Part shown: positions 1-11,627 of the stretch, piece by piece
How positions within the stretch are numbered: the first letter of the stretch is position 1
Layout of the letters: each line of letters begins with the position of its first letter
Assembly: GCA_023374045.1 (NCBI GenBank)
Contig: JAIOTZ010000250.1
Span: 1-64,000 of the forward strand
DNA: 64,000 bases
Reading direction: 5' to 3'
DNA from: Limonium bicolor
Lineage: Eukaryota > Streptophyta > Magnoliopsida > Caryophyllales > Plumbaginaceae
The notes under the pieces: model-generated
The model's input: the letters and a program-made list of their open reading frames with translations, nothing else
What the model was told of the DNA's origin: nothing
Database searches by the model: none
Position numbers and translations under genes: made by a program

Positions 1-1932
1 CTTTGTTCTAACTTCATTTTACCATTCCAATTCCTTTACAAGCAACTACACTATCTATACCCAAGTCCAACATTAATTTCACCAACTCTTGTACACTAAT
101 GTTTTCCTAGTTTCTCCAATGCAATTCAACACCTCTTGCTACAGATTTTATACCCTTTCATTCTTATACTATAACTACTACTCCATGATTACTAAACATC
201 CTTACTCAATCCAATACACACCTTGTTTCTACCATTCACCAAGTCATCCATAAATGCACATTTTCTACCAAAATTTTGCTATAGTTCACCTACTTTTCTT
301 ACTTAGCCACTCATATCCATTCTCTCCAAATACATTCCTAATCTAGCCACACCCTTACAAGGGTCCTACCAGCAATCAAAGCAATACAAATCTTTCTCAA
401 TACACTAATACTCCATCAAACAACAATACCAATACTCATACACAATTTACTTGGCTCTAAGGCCTACAATTCAAATGCTAGCTCACAAATACTCAAACTT
501 CCACAACCTATTATACTAATACAAGATTTGGGTTCTTTAAATTAGTTTACCCATTCCCATTACTCTAATGCATTAAAAATTTAGCATTAAGAAGGGGCTC
601 TTACCTTGAGCTTATAATTCCTTCATTTCTTTTCCAATTCTACTCTTCTCTCTTTCTTGCACAAATCGGCCATATGGGGAATGGAGTTGCCAAACTCCAT
701 TCCTATCACCCAAAGCATACAAAACAAATGTAATTAACATACTAACCCTTAGATTAATGCTAGTTCATTGAAGTGTTTAAAACACAAATTCTAGGGTTTA
801 CCTTTGGAGTGCTTTAGGAGGGGTTTTAGCCCTTGGTTCAAGAAAGTGATTCCACCACCATTGCAAGGTTGGAATGATGCTCAAAAGAAAGAGAAAAATA
901 GAGCATTATAAAGGGGTGAAAACCGGCTACAAAAGGAGGTGGAGAAAACATGGAGTTTTCATGGAGATTTTTACCTTAACGGAGAGATGAGAATCCAAGC
1001 TACCCATTGATGCTATTTTCTCTTTGAATGGGGAAAACCCATGGATATGAACTTTCTCATTTTGAGATTTTCAAAAGATAGAAAGGTAGAGCTTGGAGAG
1101 AGGAGCAAGAATATGTAATTTATTTTACATTTGGAGCTTAGATGAAGCTTGTACAAGGTGAGGAAGGTGGAGTAGCCATTAGATGGGCTCCAAATCGTGG
1201 AGGAAGAAGAAGAACCAGAAGAGAGGAAAGGGAGGGGGAGTCTCACGGTGGGAATGAAAAAGGAAGGAGAGAGAAGAGTGAGTGAGAGTGTATATTGTTT
1301 ACTTTTTCCCCACTTTTCACTATTCACTTTTTGCTTTTTGACATCTTTATTAATTAGCTAGTGTGAGTGTGTGTGAGGGAGTTATTTGACTCCTAAAAAT
1401 CGGCCCCACACATTACTACTAGTTGGAGCGTTTTATGTCTTTTAGAGAAAACACTCGTTAATTTACCCGGTTTTGGTACTATTCACTAACCGGGCCCGTT
1501 TTCCGGAATTTTCTCGTTTCTTTAATTTTATTGGTTATTAAGCTTCCATTAATGCTTAATTATTGTTATTTAATGATTTATAATTTTTACGGGTTCGTTT
1601 GACCATTTAAAGTCACGTTTTCGGATTTCCTCGAAAAATGTGCGCTAAAGCTCTATTAGCGTTTTAATACATTATTTGGATCCGTTTTCTTCGGGAGTTT
1701 TTCCCATATATCTTTTAGGCCTAATTAAGCCTTTAGAATCCATATACTACGCTAGCCGAGGTCTCATACTTCCTATGGTTATTTAAAGCTTATTTAGCAT
1801 TTTTCACTTTTTAAGCATTTCTTTATTTCTTTTGGGTTTATTTTTCCTCCCTAATATTACTTAAGCATTATTAGGCTCTTAAATACGGATTAGAATGGTT
1901 TTAATCACTATATTTAAGATCGGGGTATTTCA
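1..1932 (-). mobile_element. LTR (5' part) of an element related to A, running off the window
   Basis: Read on the minus strand, the LTR begins TGAAATACCCC at 1932 and continues leftward out of the window. The sequence right of 1932 has no polypurine tract; it is the interior of another LTR in plus orientation. This is therefore the outer end of an inserted 5' LTR or solo LTR. The right-hand TSD would be GGTAG (1933-1937), but the partner lies outside the window. A TATA-like CAATATAC on the minus strand near 1290-1297 is followed by a long CT-rich patch, as in the element A LTR, and the sequence after it resembles A at about 6500-6640. An open frame at 1013-1327 (-) lies in this leader and is not taken as a gene. 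Confidence 0.8.
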
Positions 1933-4896
1933 GGTAGGTTTTGACCAAATTAGATAAGTTAAATAACTTATTTAAGGTTTTATAATAAGATAAGTATTTA
2001 GTTGTAACAATTTTATAACATATGTGGTAAATATGTTATTACCGAAAGTTAAGGGTGTATAATGGTATTATAAACACCCATGGGCTATTAGGAATTTTTA
2101 GGAATTTATTGGGTTGTTTTTGGAATTAAAATAAACTATATATGTATAATATATAGTTATTATGTCATTATGACACTTTGGAATAAAAGATGGGGTGGTA
2201 ATGTAAATTACCGAAACTATATGTTTAGTAAGGGTAACTATAACCCTTTGGTGAAATTTGGTGATTTTTAGAATTATATAAGAGTATTTATTAAGATATA
2301 TGTATAATATATAGTTTTAATGAATTATTAAACTATATGTTATAAATTGGGCCAAATGGTAATTATAGAATATATTGAGGTCTGTTCGGAATTTACAAAA
2401 ATATAACCATAGGTTATACCATTTTATAAGTTAAAGATGTTATATTATATGGTATATATAACATGTTATAATTAATGGGGTGAATTTGTAAATAAAGGGA
2501 ACTATGGGATATGGAAAGAATAAGGTATAAATATATATGCCCATGCGGCAATATTATATAGTTTTGTATAAAAACTATAGGTTATAAATTAAAGGAAATA
2601 AAGATATCATATTATATGATATTAATATATGGTATAACATTACATAATGTTATGTGGTCAAAATGGAATTTAAATAAATATAAGGGCTGTACCGAATTAT
2701 AAAAGGTTAGAATATGAATTTTAGACTATGGTCTATAATGTTATAAATGTTATAACAATTACATGGTTTAGATGGAATAAATATAAGGATATTCACATTA
2801 AATAATGTGACAAGCTATAAATAAATAAGATTTATAAACTAAGGTATTTATTGATTAAACCTTAGGAGTTGTAAATATACAACATAAATGTTAGGATAAT
2901 AATCTTAATATAAGTTGTACAATATAATACAACTAATGGGAATAATCATCTAATACAAGATGATGAAATGTAACATATAATATAAGAGTTTTATAACTCA
3001 TGGAATTTACCTATATGGTACATATATACATATACAAGAAAAATGTATATAAGGATGGATTATATAATACAATGTATTATAAAGGATGGTGGAAAATAAT
3101 ACGATATAATATAAAAATGCATGCATACATTCAACTATAGGTTACATACCTAAATTAAATGATGGATAAGATTAAAGAAATATAATGAATTAAACTTAAA
3201 CGTCGAAATGTTTTGACATACGAGTTTTAGTAACAAAGCCGACCGGTTTAGAGAAACCCGTAACAAATAACTGTAGAAATCCGGGGATGAACTGTCAGGG
3301 TTACTTGTTATTCCGAAATACCGGATGTAGTTAGTCATGGAGACTGACTTATAGTTTTAATACCGTTTAGATCATACTTCGGACGAGGACGCTTGACGAG
3401 CTAGTGGTCTACACTGCGCATCCTAGGTCTTAGTGAACGGTATGTAAAGGGGTTTGATCCGAGTTGTCCTTAGGAATCTCCTTGGGCTCGGATTTGGTTG
3501 ATATCACTTGTGTGTTAAGTGTTTTGGATACATGTATGTGATTGTGTGCTACTGCATTAATTATTTATGCACGAGCGTCCTATGGGACTAACACTACGTC
3601 GACTATAGATCGACTTATATAAACATACATATACGTTAATGTGATAACATGACGATTACTTGATATAATACCATAGTATTAATATTAAGTATATGGTAAC
3701 CTAAGTAAAATACTTAGGAATGGGTCACGACACTGTCGGTCACTAGAGCATGGATCTCGAACATGAATATGACCTAGATTCTTTCTAGGTATGCGTGAGA
3801 CCCATTGGGCAGCTAACTAATAATTATTCTCCATAAGACTAAGAGCATATCTTAAACATTATGAGAGAGAGATGGTATGAGTTGAGGTGAGGAATCCCGG
3901 TAGTTTACGAACTACTGGGTTGCGCAGTTGTGATCACTGAGGGGTTCCCGATTGGGTTCCGCTCCAGGTTTATGCCCAACGAGCCCTATTTGGATCGTGG
4001 GTCAGGTGGCTACGGCCTTTTATATGGACGTCTTACGAGAAAAAAGAGAATAGTCAGGGGCGTCCGGACCTCTGGCGAAATGAGCACCTTTGTGTGTATG
4101 GGAGGACTACTGTCCATGGTGAGGTTATAGGGTTGTCTTAACATGACGCCCAACTGGTATAAATTAAACATGGTTGGATGGGGCCTTAAAGGCCAAATTA
4201 AATTAACTATGGAAACTGTACGCTACGGCGATTGTACATTGTACATTATACTATAAATATTCGATACTTTCGATTTACAATTGTGGTTTGTGATATTAAA
4301 TGAATAATTGGATTGGATGGATGGTTAAGTGTTTATGAATATTTGGATGGGTGATTATGCATATTATGCAAGTATATTACAGTATTGATTATAACTGTAA
4401 AATGGTAAAGCATGAAACCTATGTAATAATAAGATGGTTAAAATGACTAAGTGACCATTAGGGTCCAGGCCCGGCATACTCAGCGTCTATCACTGATACT
4501 ACACCATTGCAGGTTGTTGATTATTGTCGAAGCCGAAGTGCGGGAACAGGGTGATTAGAGTTTATTTCAATTACCGCATAGGGAGTTTATTCGTATAACA
4601 ATGAAGATGGTGAATTGTATTATGGTACAGTTATGTATATTCAGGTTTGGGTAGACGCTCACTTGTCGACGTTTATGGTTTATGGACTTAGTATGATGTA
4701 TAGGAATATTCTCGTTATCACCGCGGTTAGTAGTTTGTTTATGTTGGATGTAGTTTGGCTTCGTTGCTCGCATGGGCGAGTAATGGCCGGTGACACCCAA
4801 GTGAGTATTGTTGTTGTTATTAATTCTTCCGCTGTAAGACGTTTTATTTATTGCTACGAGAGAGATTGTTACGTGATTATGGAGAGGGGTGTTACA
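1933..4896 (+). mobile_element. LTR (3' part) of the C-type giant-LTR family
   Basis: The segment ends GGGGTGTTACA at 4896. Its last 450 bp match the reverse complement of the element C LTR ends (28651-29090 and 40488-40912): the ACTCAGC block, then a GCAGG, then the cluster around 'gggcgagtaatggc'. Its very AT-rich first 1.2 kb matches the reverse complement of about 42950-44220 in the D LTR. No PBS follows 4896, so it is a solo LTR or a 3' LTR, with its 5' part displaced by the insertion at 1-1932. The short open frames at 3150-3338, 3930-4130 and 4567-4935 are not supported as genes. Confidence 0.8.
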
Positions 4897-5765
4897 GTTA
4901 GACTCATAAAGAATTGCCTTGGATTGATTGATTGAATACTAAAGCTTTTGAACACGAGGTACAAGAATAAAAGACTTGTACTCATAATTTGAGAGCCACT
5001 TTGGGTTAGACAGGTTAACTCTTTCTAATACCTATACTCAAACACTCTAAATATAGATCAATACAACATGTTTAGCATTTGAGTGCAATATCTCTATAAG
5101 ATAGATGGAACTATCTACAAACAAGTAGGACTTAATCTTTAAGATGATATCTTAAAAGTAAACTCTTTCTCTTTAGCAAGTACGTAAACTAAAGTGTTAA
5201 CAATTCAAAGGAACTTCTGATGGTTTAAATACTAGACATGACTAAATTAACTTCCAACTAATGTTGCATGATGCCTTGACGATAATGCTCCATGATTTTT
5301 TATCATTAAATCATTGTGACTCAACCGCCACAAGATTAACTCGTCTTGACTTGGTCAACCTTGGCAATTAACTCCATCATCTAGTCTAGAATCATGCTTC
5401 TTATCTTCTGATGCATACAGTAGCAGTTGGTGACACAGTGCGACTATTGATAGGATCGGGGTGCTGACCGAGTAGGTCTGAGGTGTTAGTCTCAGACCAA
5501 CTCAACTTGAAGAATAAATATTTGCAGAAGTATACATGGTCTTTGATATCTTTATCTTATAACATAGTTAAACTATGTTGTTTGACTGACTCACTTGAGG
5601 TGGACATCATCTATGAAACCGAGGTTTTAACATGATCTCAAAGAATCTTAAGATTTGTATTATTAGATTCTTATTTATATAGTTTGTACCCAAATAACTC
5701 AACTTGGTATATGCCATTTTGAAGCTAGATTAACCCAACCATTTAACAGCACTATGTACAGTACA
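4897..5765. other. Non-LTR sequence left of element A, no gene seen
   Basis: About 870 bp between the LTR ending at 4896 and the TSD of element A. It is moderately AT-rich with no long open frame, tRNA or recognisable repeat. Because A is bounded by a perfect TSD, this stretch was continuous with 27450 onward before A inserted. Confidence 0.6.
5761..5765 (+). repeat. Left TSD of element A (GTACA)
   Basis: GTACA directly precedes the TG that opens the 5' LTR. The same five bases follow the terminal CA of the 3' LTR at 27445-27449. A 5-bp TSD is standard for Ty3/gypsy integrases. Confidence 0.93.
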
Positions 5766-6362
5766 TGAAATACCCCAAACTTAGATATGGTGTTTAAATG
5801 AGAAACTAAGATATAAGGAGGCTAAATAATGCCTTGGAAACATTAAGAAACATTTCTAATCAAAGAAAATATAAGGAAACACCAAAAGAGCAGTTTTAAC
5901 AAAAACGTGCTCTAAGCTTGGAGACTTGGGAGAGTACCCAATATTGTTCTAAGACCTTAGTAATATCTAATGGTCATTTTAAATCAATTACCAAAGAAAA
6001 CCAAGCTTGAAAACAAGTTAAAACACAAATGTGCTTTAAGGAGTCTTAAAGCACGTTTTTGAAAAATGTCTTGTAAATGAGTTTGAATGGCTAAATGTCC
6101 ATCATTACTCTTTTATTAACATGTGTACTATATAGTATCACATTTGGAAGTCTATATCAAGGGGAATCAAAAATTTCACAACAATGTGCCTTTTTTGGTG
6201 AATAGTGAATTAATTAAGCTAGTTTATGACATAAGTCTATATAAGTGAGACATTTGGTCAACAAAGACTTAATTACCCTCATTAATAAAAGGGGGCCGGT
6301 TTCTTAGGAGGTGAGTCATCACCTTCATGAGTCATTAAGCAAATAAGAGAGCAAATGAGAGT

Positions 6363-6440
6363 TATAAAGTAAAGCACTATTCACCTTTTACATAAATATC
6401 ACTTTATTAGTTCTCTCTCTCCTCACTTCTTCATTCTTTT
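6363..6440 (+). promoter_or_regulatory. Candidate LTR core promoter of element A
   Basis: TATAAAG at 6363-6369 is followed 40-70 bp downstream by a strong pyrimidine patch (CTCTCTCTCCTCACTTCTTC), the usual plant arrangement of TATA box then Y patch near the start site. The same arrangement occurs in the 3' LTR (about 23972) and, diverged, in the related LTR at 1-1932. The start site itself cannot be seen. Confidence 0.45.
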
Positions 6441-8067
6441 TTGTTTTCCCACGGTTTGAGCTGCTCTCTCCCTTCTCCATTCACGTAGAACTCAACCTCC
6501 ATGAAAACTCCATCATCCTGGTCACATCTTACTCATTTTGGCTCCAAATCCAAAACAAAATACATGCTCTTCTTAGTTAGCTCAAGCTCCTTCTTTCTAT
6601 CTTTTCAAAACTTCAAGAGCTTCATTTTGGTGCCAAGTCAAACCACCATTAGAGGAGGAAATTCAAGTTTGGAGACTCCATTGGCTTCTCCATCCTCTTA
6701 AGGTAAAGAAAGTGTAAGAAAATCTAGGTTTCCACCATTTTCTTCACATGTGTGAAAATACATACTCATGGAACTCCATGTTTATGCCTTGTTCTAGCTT
6801 GTTTCTACTCTTCAAAGGAGAGAGGAGGTCCTTCTTGCTTCATATCCAAGTTTGTCTTGAGAAACCAAGGTAAAACAATTACCTTAATATCTTAAAGCAT
6901 ATTTTTAACCTAGGGTTTGTTCCTTAGGGTTAATGTGTTATCTAGTACTCATTGGAGTCATTGGATATTGGTTAGAACATTGGCAAGGAGATACACATTG
7001 GTGACCGAGATTGAACAAAGAAAAACCTAAGGAAGAAAGCTTTTTAAGCTTGTAAAAGAACAAGGTAAATTACTTACCTTAAGATGTCTTGTTGTTTAAG
7101 GGAATGTGATTTAGGTATATGATGAGTTTAGTGTAGAGTTTATATCGGGAGGGTGTTATAAAAACCTAGGAGAAAACAATGACGATACTTGTGAACTTGT
7201 GACTAAAGAGCAAACGAGAAGAAGAGATAGTTAAAACAATGTGGAGATGAACTACAAGAAGCATTTTATTTCAATGGGAGCCTTGCTGAGTGTATTCGCA
7301 GGTTGAAGGCAAATATTTGTGGAAATTCAGTGGTTAAGATTATTGTCATTAAGGGCCTAAGTGCCAGCATTTGAGTTTAAGCGATATATGATGATGTGGG
7401 GAAGTTTAGTGTAGATTGTGTGTTAAGGTGTTGTGATGAGAATTTGTGTGGTATTGGTTGTTTGATGGAGAAAAACCATGTGTTAGGAGGTACATATACT
7501 AGAGAACCCATGGCAAAATTTAAAGGAGAACTTAAGTGTTTAAGATATTCTAAGGGAATTTAATGACTAGGGAAGTACTAGGATGTTCTATAGGTTGTCT
7601 TGATGAAAAAGGGTGAAGTTAAGATGTTTTAATGACTTATAATGACTTAGGTATCACATGGAGGATTTATGAATCAAGAGAATGTATTTGAGTATTTAGG
7701 ACTTAGGCAAATGTTGGTAAACAACTAGGGAGGAAGTTTAAGTTATGAAGGAACATTAAGTAAATGCTTAAGAGAGTTTTAGATAGTGAAAGATGCTTGG
7801 GAGATGATGTTATAGTGGTGAGGAAAACATTTGGCATAGTGGTTACATTAGGTATGAACCACCACCTAGAAACCTAGAGGAAAGCATTACAAGTGTTAGT
7901 AATTACAGGGAAAATGTATAATGATTAAGGTGAAACTTGGTGAATGATTTAATATGTTTGGAGGGTGCTCTAAGGTGGGTTTAAGAGTCTAAATGATGTT
8001 AGAACACATTGGGAGACTTGAGTAAAGGTTTGTGAAGATTTGGCAAAGTGTGGGCATGTTTTAGTGG

Positions 8068-8397
8068 CGTCCGACCCAGGGGTCCGACCCAAGTTTGGGT
8101 CGGACGGCCTCTGTTTAACGCCAGGGAAAGTTTCTGGAATGGTCCGACCCAGAAGGTTGGGTCGGACATGGGTCGGACGGGTGATTTTTAAAGGGCAAAT
8201 AAGTTCTGGAATGGTCCGACCCAGAAGGTTGGGTCGGACGTGGGTCGGACGTGAGAGGTTTTAGAAGACGGAAAGTTTCTGGAATGGTCCAACCCAGTTG
8301 GTTGGGTCGGACATGGGTCGGACATGTAGGGTTTCCAAACCCGAAAGTTACTGGAATGGTCCGACCCAAAGGGTGGGTCGGACGGTGGGTCGGACGG
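8068..8397 (+). repeat. Palindromic GTCCGACCC minisatellite in 5' LTR
   Basis: About five copies with a period near 70 bp. Each holds GTCCGACCCA and TTGGGTCGGAC as inverted arms around a short loop, then a second GGGTCGGAC. Open frames across it in both directions (8040-8451) follow from the repeat and are not genes. The counterpart in the 3' LTR is at about 25664-25986. Confidence 0.85.
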
Positions 8398-9527
8398 CCC
8401 TTAACACTTAAAAAAAAAGAAATTTTAAATTCTAAGAATGGTATTAGGTAATAAGGTTACCTTTGGTAGGGTGGTAATGATTGGGACACTAAGAACTTAA
8501 GGAACTAAGTTAAGTTAAGTGTAAGTTTTAATGTTTAAAGTTAAGCTTATAAGCTAAGTGGCAAAGACTTGAGAGGTTATTAAATGGGAATCTTTAGAGA
8601 CTAAGTGAGTTAAGTAAGGTGCAAATAACTAATGACCTAAAAATGAATGAATGTTTTAGGTTTGTGAATTGGGACCCCCGAAGAAGGTTAAACAAACACA
8701 ACGATCGACGGTGAACGGTACAATCCTCTTGTGACCTGCTTGCTAACGAGGTGTCCCTCGGCTTGTGTGCTATGTTTAATTGCTATGACTAAAACAAGAT
8801 AAAGCATGCAACGGTATATTTATTCTCGTTGTGTTTGTGTTATCTTTACACTAACCCGCGAGACTTGAGATTGTTACTAACCAAGTTTAGTACTTACTGA
8901 GTTAAGAATAAGAGTTAAGTTTGATGGTTGTTGGTTAATGCCCGTTAAGGCTTAGCTAGCACATGGTGTTTAAGATGTCTACTAACTGGAACTTGAGTGA
9001 GGAAACCCGGGACCGATCTCCGGTCATGCATGCTAAGGAAAAAGGGGGACGGTATCTGAATCAGATCCGCCCTCTGCTTAAGGACTTGTCTTCGGACTTG
9101 TAGCCTAGGGCCGGTTGCCGGCTCAGCTACGCGGACTCCCGTCCAGAGTAGGTGGCATTAAGATGGTGCGGTGGGATCACCAAAATCCCAGGTTCGAATT
9201 AAGCTACAACCAATCCCTTCCAGGAAAGGTTTGTATACTGAGATTAAGATTAAGATTAAGGTAAGGTAAGGAAATGAGATTAAGGAAATGAGGACTAAGG
9301 AGGGGGTTACTAACCCACTTGATAAGGGAACGCTTGAGTCGTTCATTGCTTGTGAACTATGTATGTTCATCTGTGGTTATTGTTATTGCACTTCATATTA
9401 TGCTCGTGTATGTAAACAATTTCCATGCTATCGAAAATAGTCGTCGTAGCCCCGTTAGCTTGGGGGCCATGAGAGGGTGTACCAGCATTCGTGCTGACCC
9501 CCTCGGGGGCTATTTTTACACTTGCAG

Positions 9528-10097
9528 GTAAGAGACCCATGAGGACGCACTACGAGAGAAGGAGCGGTTAGGACTTAGGTTGGGTTGGTTATTTTGAGTT
9601 CGGGTTGCGCCTGTGCACCCGACTGTTTATATTAAACTGTTGTAAGTTGGAGATTATGTTTAAGATACTAATACTCGGTTGGTTGTGGTATTGTGAATGT
9701 GATGTTTGAGTTGGATAAGTATTTTGGATAAGTATTGTAAACGTTAAGGCCGGTATATTCTAACGATCAGACCGTGGCAAGGTCCAGGTGTTATTTATTT
9801 CCGCTGCGACGTATTCGATAAGTGTTCAGTTTGCAATAACCATATAGGCTTTGGATGGGGTGTTACAAAAAAGTGGTATCAGAGCGTAGTTACGCTCTGA
9901 TCAAGAAATACCGGACATGAGTAACCACCGAGTTAGGATATAAGTTAAGGAATAAGGTGTTGTTAAGGGTGTGAGAAGTTAGAGTGAGTAGAGTAAGATG
10001 ACCACTAATAAGTGTGGATTGTCTTACTGTTACGGACGTTATAATTTACTACCAAACAGTGGTGAATACGAATCTAATGTGAGTTATGCTTGTTCAG
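9528..10097 (+). other. Candidate 5' leader intron spanning the PBS
   Basis: A strong donor match, GCAG/GTAAGAG, lies in the LTR at 9527/9528. An acceptor match, TTGTTCAG, sits directly before the gag start codon at 10098. Splicing would remove the U5 end and the PBS from the mRNA and place the gag ATG at the start of the next exon. This rests on splice-site resemblance only. Confidence 0.3.
9874..9885 (+). promoter_or_regulatory. Primer-binding site for initiator tRNA-Met
   Basis: TGGTATCAGAGC begins six bases after the 5' LTR end and is the exact complement of the 12-nt 3' end of plant tRNA-iMet. It primes minus-strand synthesis. The PBS overlaps an inverted repeat at 9878-9901 with 11-base arms, so the site can fold on itself. 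Confidence 0.95.
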
Positions 10098-10733
10098 ATG
10101 GCAGGACGCCCTAGAGGAGGCCGAGGTCGCGGCGGGGTGAGGATACTTCAGGGATACCTGGAGGGCAGACGATCGCAGAGATCGTAGCTGCCGCTCTAGG
10201 GCACATGGGCTATCAGCCTGGTGTGGGTGGTGCACCACCTCCACCGCCACAGCCTAGGGAACCAACTGGGTGAAGAGTCTAGCAGATCTTCGACCCGCGC
10301 ATTTTAAGGGGGAGACCGATCCCGCCAAGCTTGAGCATACATCTCCGAGCTGGAGACCGCCTTCGAGACCCTTGATGTCCTGCTGGGATCAAGGTGCGCC
10401 TAGCTGCTTTCTATCTGAAGGGGCGGGAGGCGATTGGTGGAAGCTGGTGAGGGCCGAGCATGTGGCCAATCCAGAGTTCGGCTGGGAGCAGTAACCGCCT
10501 TGCTACGAGCAAAGTACTACCCCGCCCATTCCAGACGAAGAAGCGCTTACAGTGGATGCGCTTAAGCAGTCGGACCAAGAGACAGTGGACGAGTATTACT
10601 CAGAGTTCACTGCCTTGCTCCGTCTTTGCCAGGTCTAGGGTATTCTGACCAGATCTTGGTGGACCGCTTCTATGGCAGGCTTAGCCATCGACTCCGCTAC
10701 GGCATGGGGCCGACGAGTTACACTACCTTGCAG

Positions 10734-10819
10734 GTAATAAGAATGATTGAGATTTGAGTAAGTGATGAATAAGATTTAGATTATGAGAAATAAGTGTGAC
10801 TAATACTATGGAAAAGCAG
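10734..10819 (+). other. Putative intron 1 (gag)
   Basis: 86 bp from CAG/GTAATAAG to AAAAGCAG/GAG. It is AT-rich with stops in frame, between GC-richer coding segments. It is phase 0: ...TTLQ joins ECYHAAAKVEIT in frame. A plant-type branch motif (GACTAATAC) ends about 17 nt before the acceptor. If retained, translation stops within about ten codons. Confidence 0.55.
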
Positions 10820-11071
10820 GAGTGCTATCATGCCGCTGCTAAGGTTGAGATTACCGTCCAGCTGAGGGACGAGGAGAATGCAAAGAGGAAGAGTGCTGGT
10901 AAGAGCTCGGAAAGTCAAGGGCAAGAGGGTACAAGAAACAAAAGTACCAGCCTCAGGCCCAGAAAAATCAGAACCCAAAGGGAGGAGAGGAAAAGGAGAA
11001 GGCTTCGGAAGAGCCATTGAAGCTGACATATGCTATTGCAGCTACACCCCGGCGCTCTAAGGCGCCAAAGG

Positions 11072-11152
11072 GTAAGGGAATTGATATTGAATGAGTTAAG
11101 AAACAAATTAGTAACCATTTGAGATATGAGAATTGACAATATGAATCCTCAG
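11072..11152 (+). other. Putative intron 2 (gag, before the zinc knuckles)
   Basis: 81 bp from AAG-G/GTAAGGG to AATCCTCAG/GATCTG. Phase 1: the split codon GGA is restored and the frame enters the zinc-knuckle exon without a stop. A TTGAC branch-like motif lies about 17 nt upstream of the acceptor. Confidence 0.6.
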
Positions 11153-11494
11153 GATCTGAGACTGAGAAGGGAGCCGGTGGTGGCTACCAGCGACGCTTCA
11201 TCTGTAGATGGTGTCACAAGGACCACCCCGGGCTCGACTGTAAGGGGAACAAGGTGGAGTGCAACTTTTGTGGAGTCTACGGGCATCGAGCGTATGAGTG
11301 TTACCGGAATCCTGCTAGCAGAGCCTATAGGCCCGATACCAGGGGCAAGGACAAGACCGATCAGGGAGCTGGATCTGACGGTCAGAGGAAGGTGCAGCAG
11401 CCGGCAGACAAGAACCCACGGGTGACCCAGAAGACGGGACCCACTCTACACATGGTGGACCGGGACGATGAGCCTGAACCCTCATCGAGACCAG

Positions 11495-11627
11495 GTACCA
11501 CTACAACCATTTAGTAATAAAAACTACCTGCTTACCGCATTATCATGCATGTTTGGTGAATAAATGAGTTAAGTAAGAATAAGATGAGATTAGAACTTAA
11601 GTGAGATATAACCTACTACCACTCTAG
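11495..11627 (+). other. Putative intron 3 (between gag knuckles and AlkB)
   Basis: 133 bp from AGACCAG/GTACCA to CCACTCTAG/GAAG. Phase 1: the split codon GGA is restored, and the frame after the acceptor is the one that encodes the N-terminal part of the AlkB domain. The zinc-knuckle protein would therefore continue directly into AlkB. The segment has multiple stops and the same AT-rich GAGTTAAG/AATAAGATGAG character as the other putative introns. Confidence 0.55.

Larger units (their letters stand above)
5766..9867 (+). repeat. Element A 5' LTR (4102 bp)
   Basis: Runs from TGAAATACCCC to GGGGTGTTACA and matches 23366-27444 over its whole length. It contains, in order, a TATA/CT-rich promoter candidate (about 6363), a leader with a short open frame (6501-6701), a palindromic GTCCGA minisatellite (8068-8397), a short GATTAA-type repeat (about 9240-9275) and a splice-site-like CAG/GTAAGAG at 9527/9528. 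Differences from the 3' LTR are mostly 1-3 base indels. Confidence 0.95.
10098..11494 (+). pseudogene. gag: gag (capsid/nucleocapsid) of element A, interrupted and frameshifted
   Basis: Starts ATG at 10098 (MAGRPRGGRGRGG, basic and Gly/Arg-rich). The capsid region is spread over several frames: 'LADLRPAHFKGETDPAK', 'GDWWKLVRAEHVANPEF' and 'DEYYSEFTALL'. The C-terminal part carries two zinc-binding clusters, CRWCHKDHPGLDC (about 11203-11241, Cx2Cx3Hx4C) and CNFCGVYGHRAYEC (11260-11301, canonical Cx2Cx4Hx4C), which bind the RNA genome. Two AT-rich segments (10734-10819, 11072-11152) look like introns; removing them keeps frame. At least four further 1-2 base shifts break the frame before 10734, and one more lies near 10905. 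The frame runs into the AlkB exon if 11495-11627 is also removed. Confidence 0.85.

Noticed and set aside
10781..11139. Minus-strand frames opposite gag of element A
   Set aside because: Antisense shadows of the Lys/Arg-rich gag tail.
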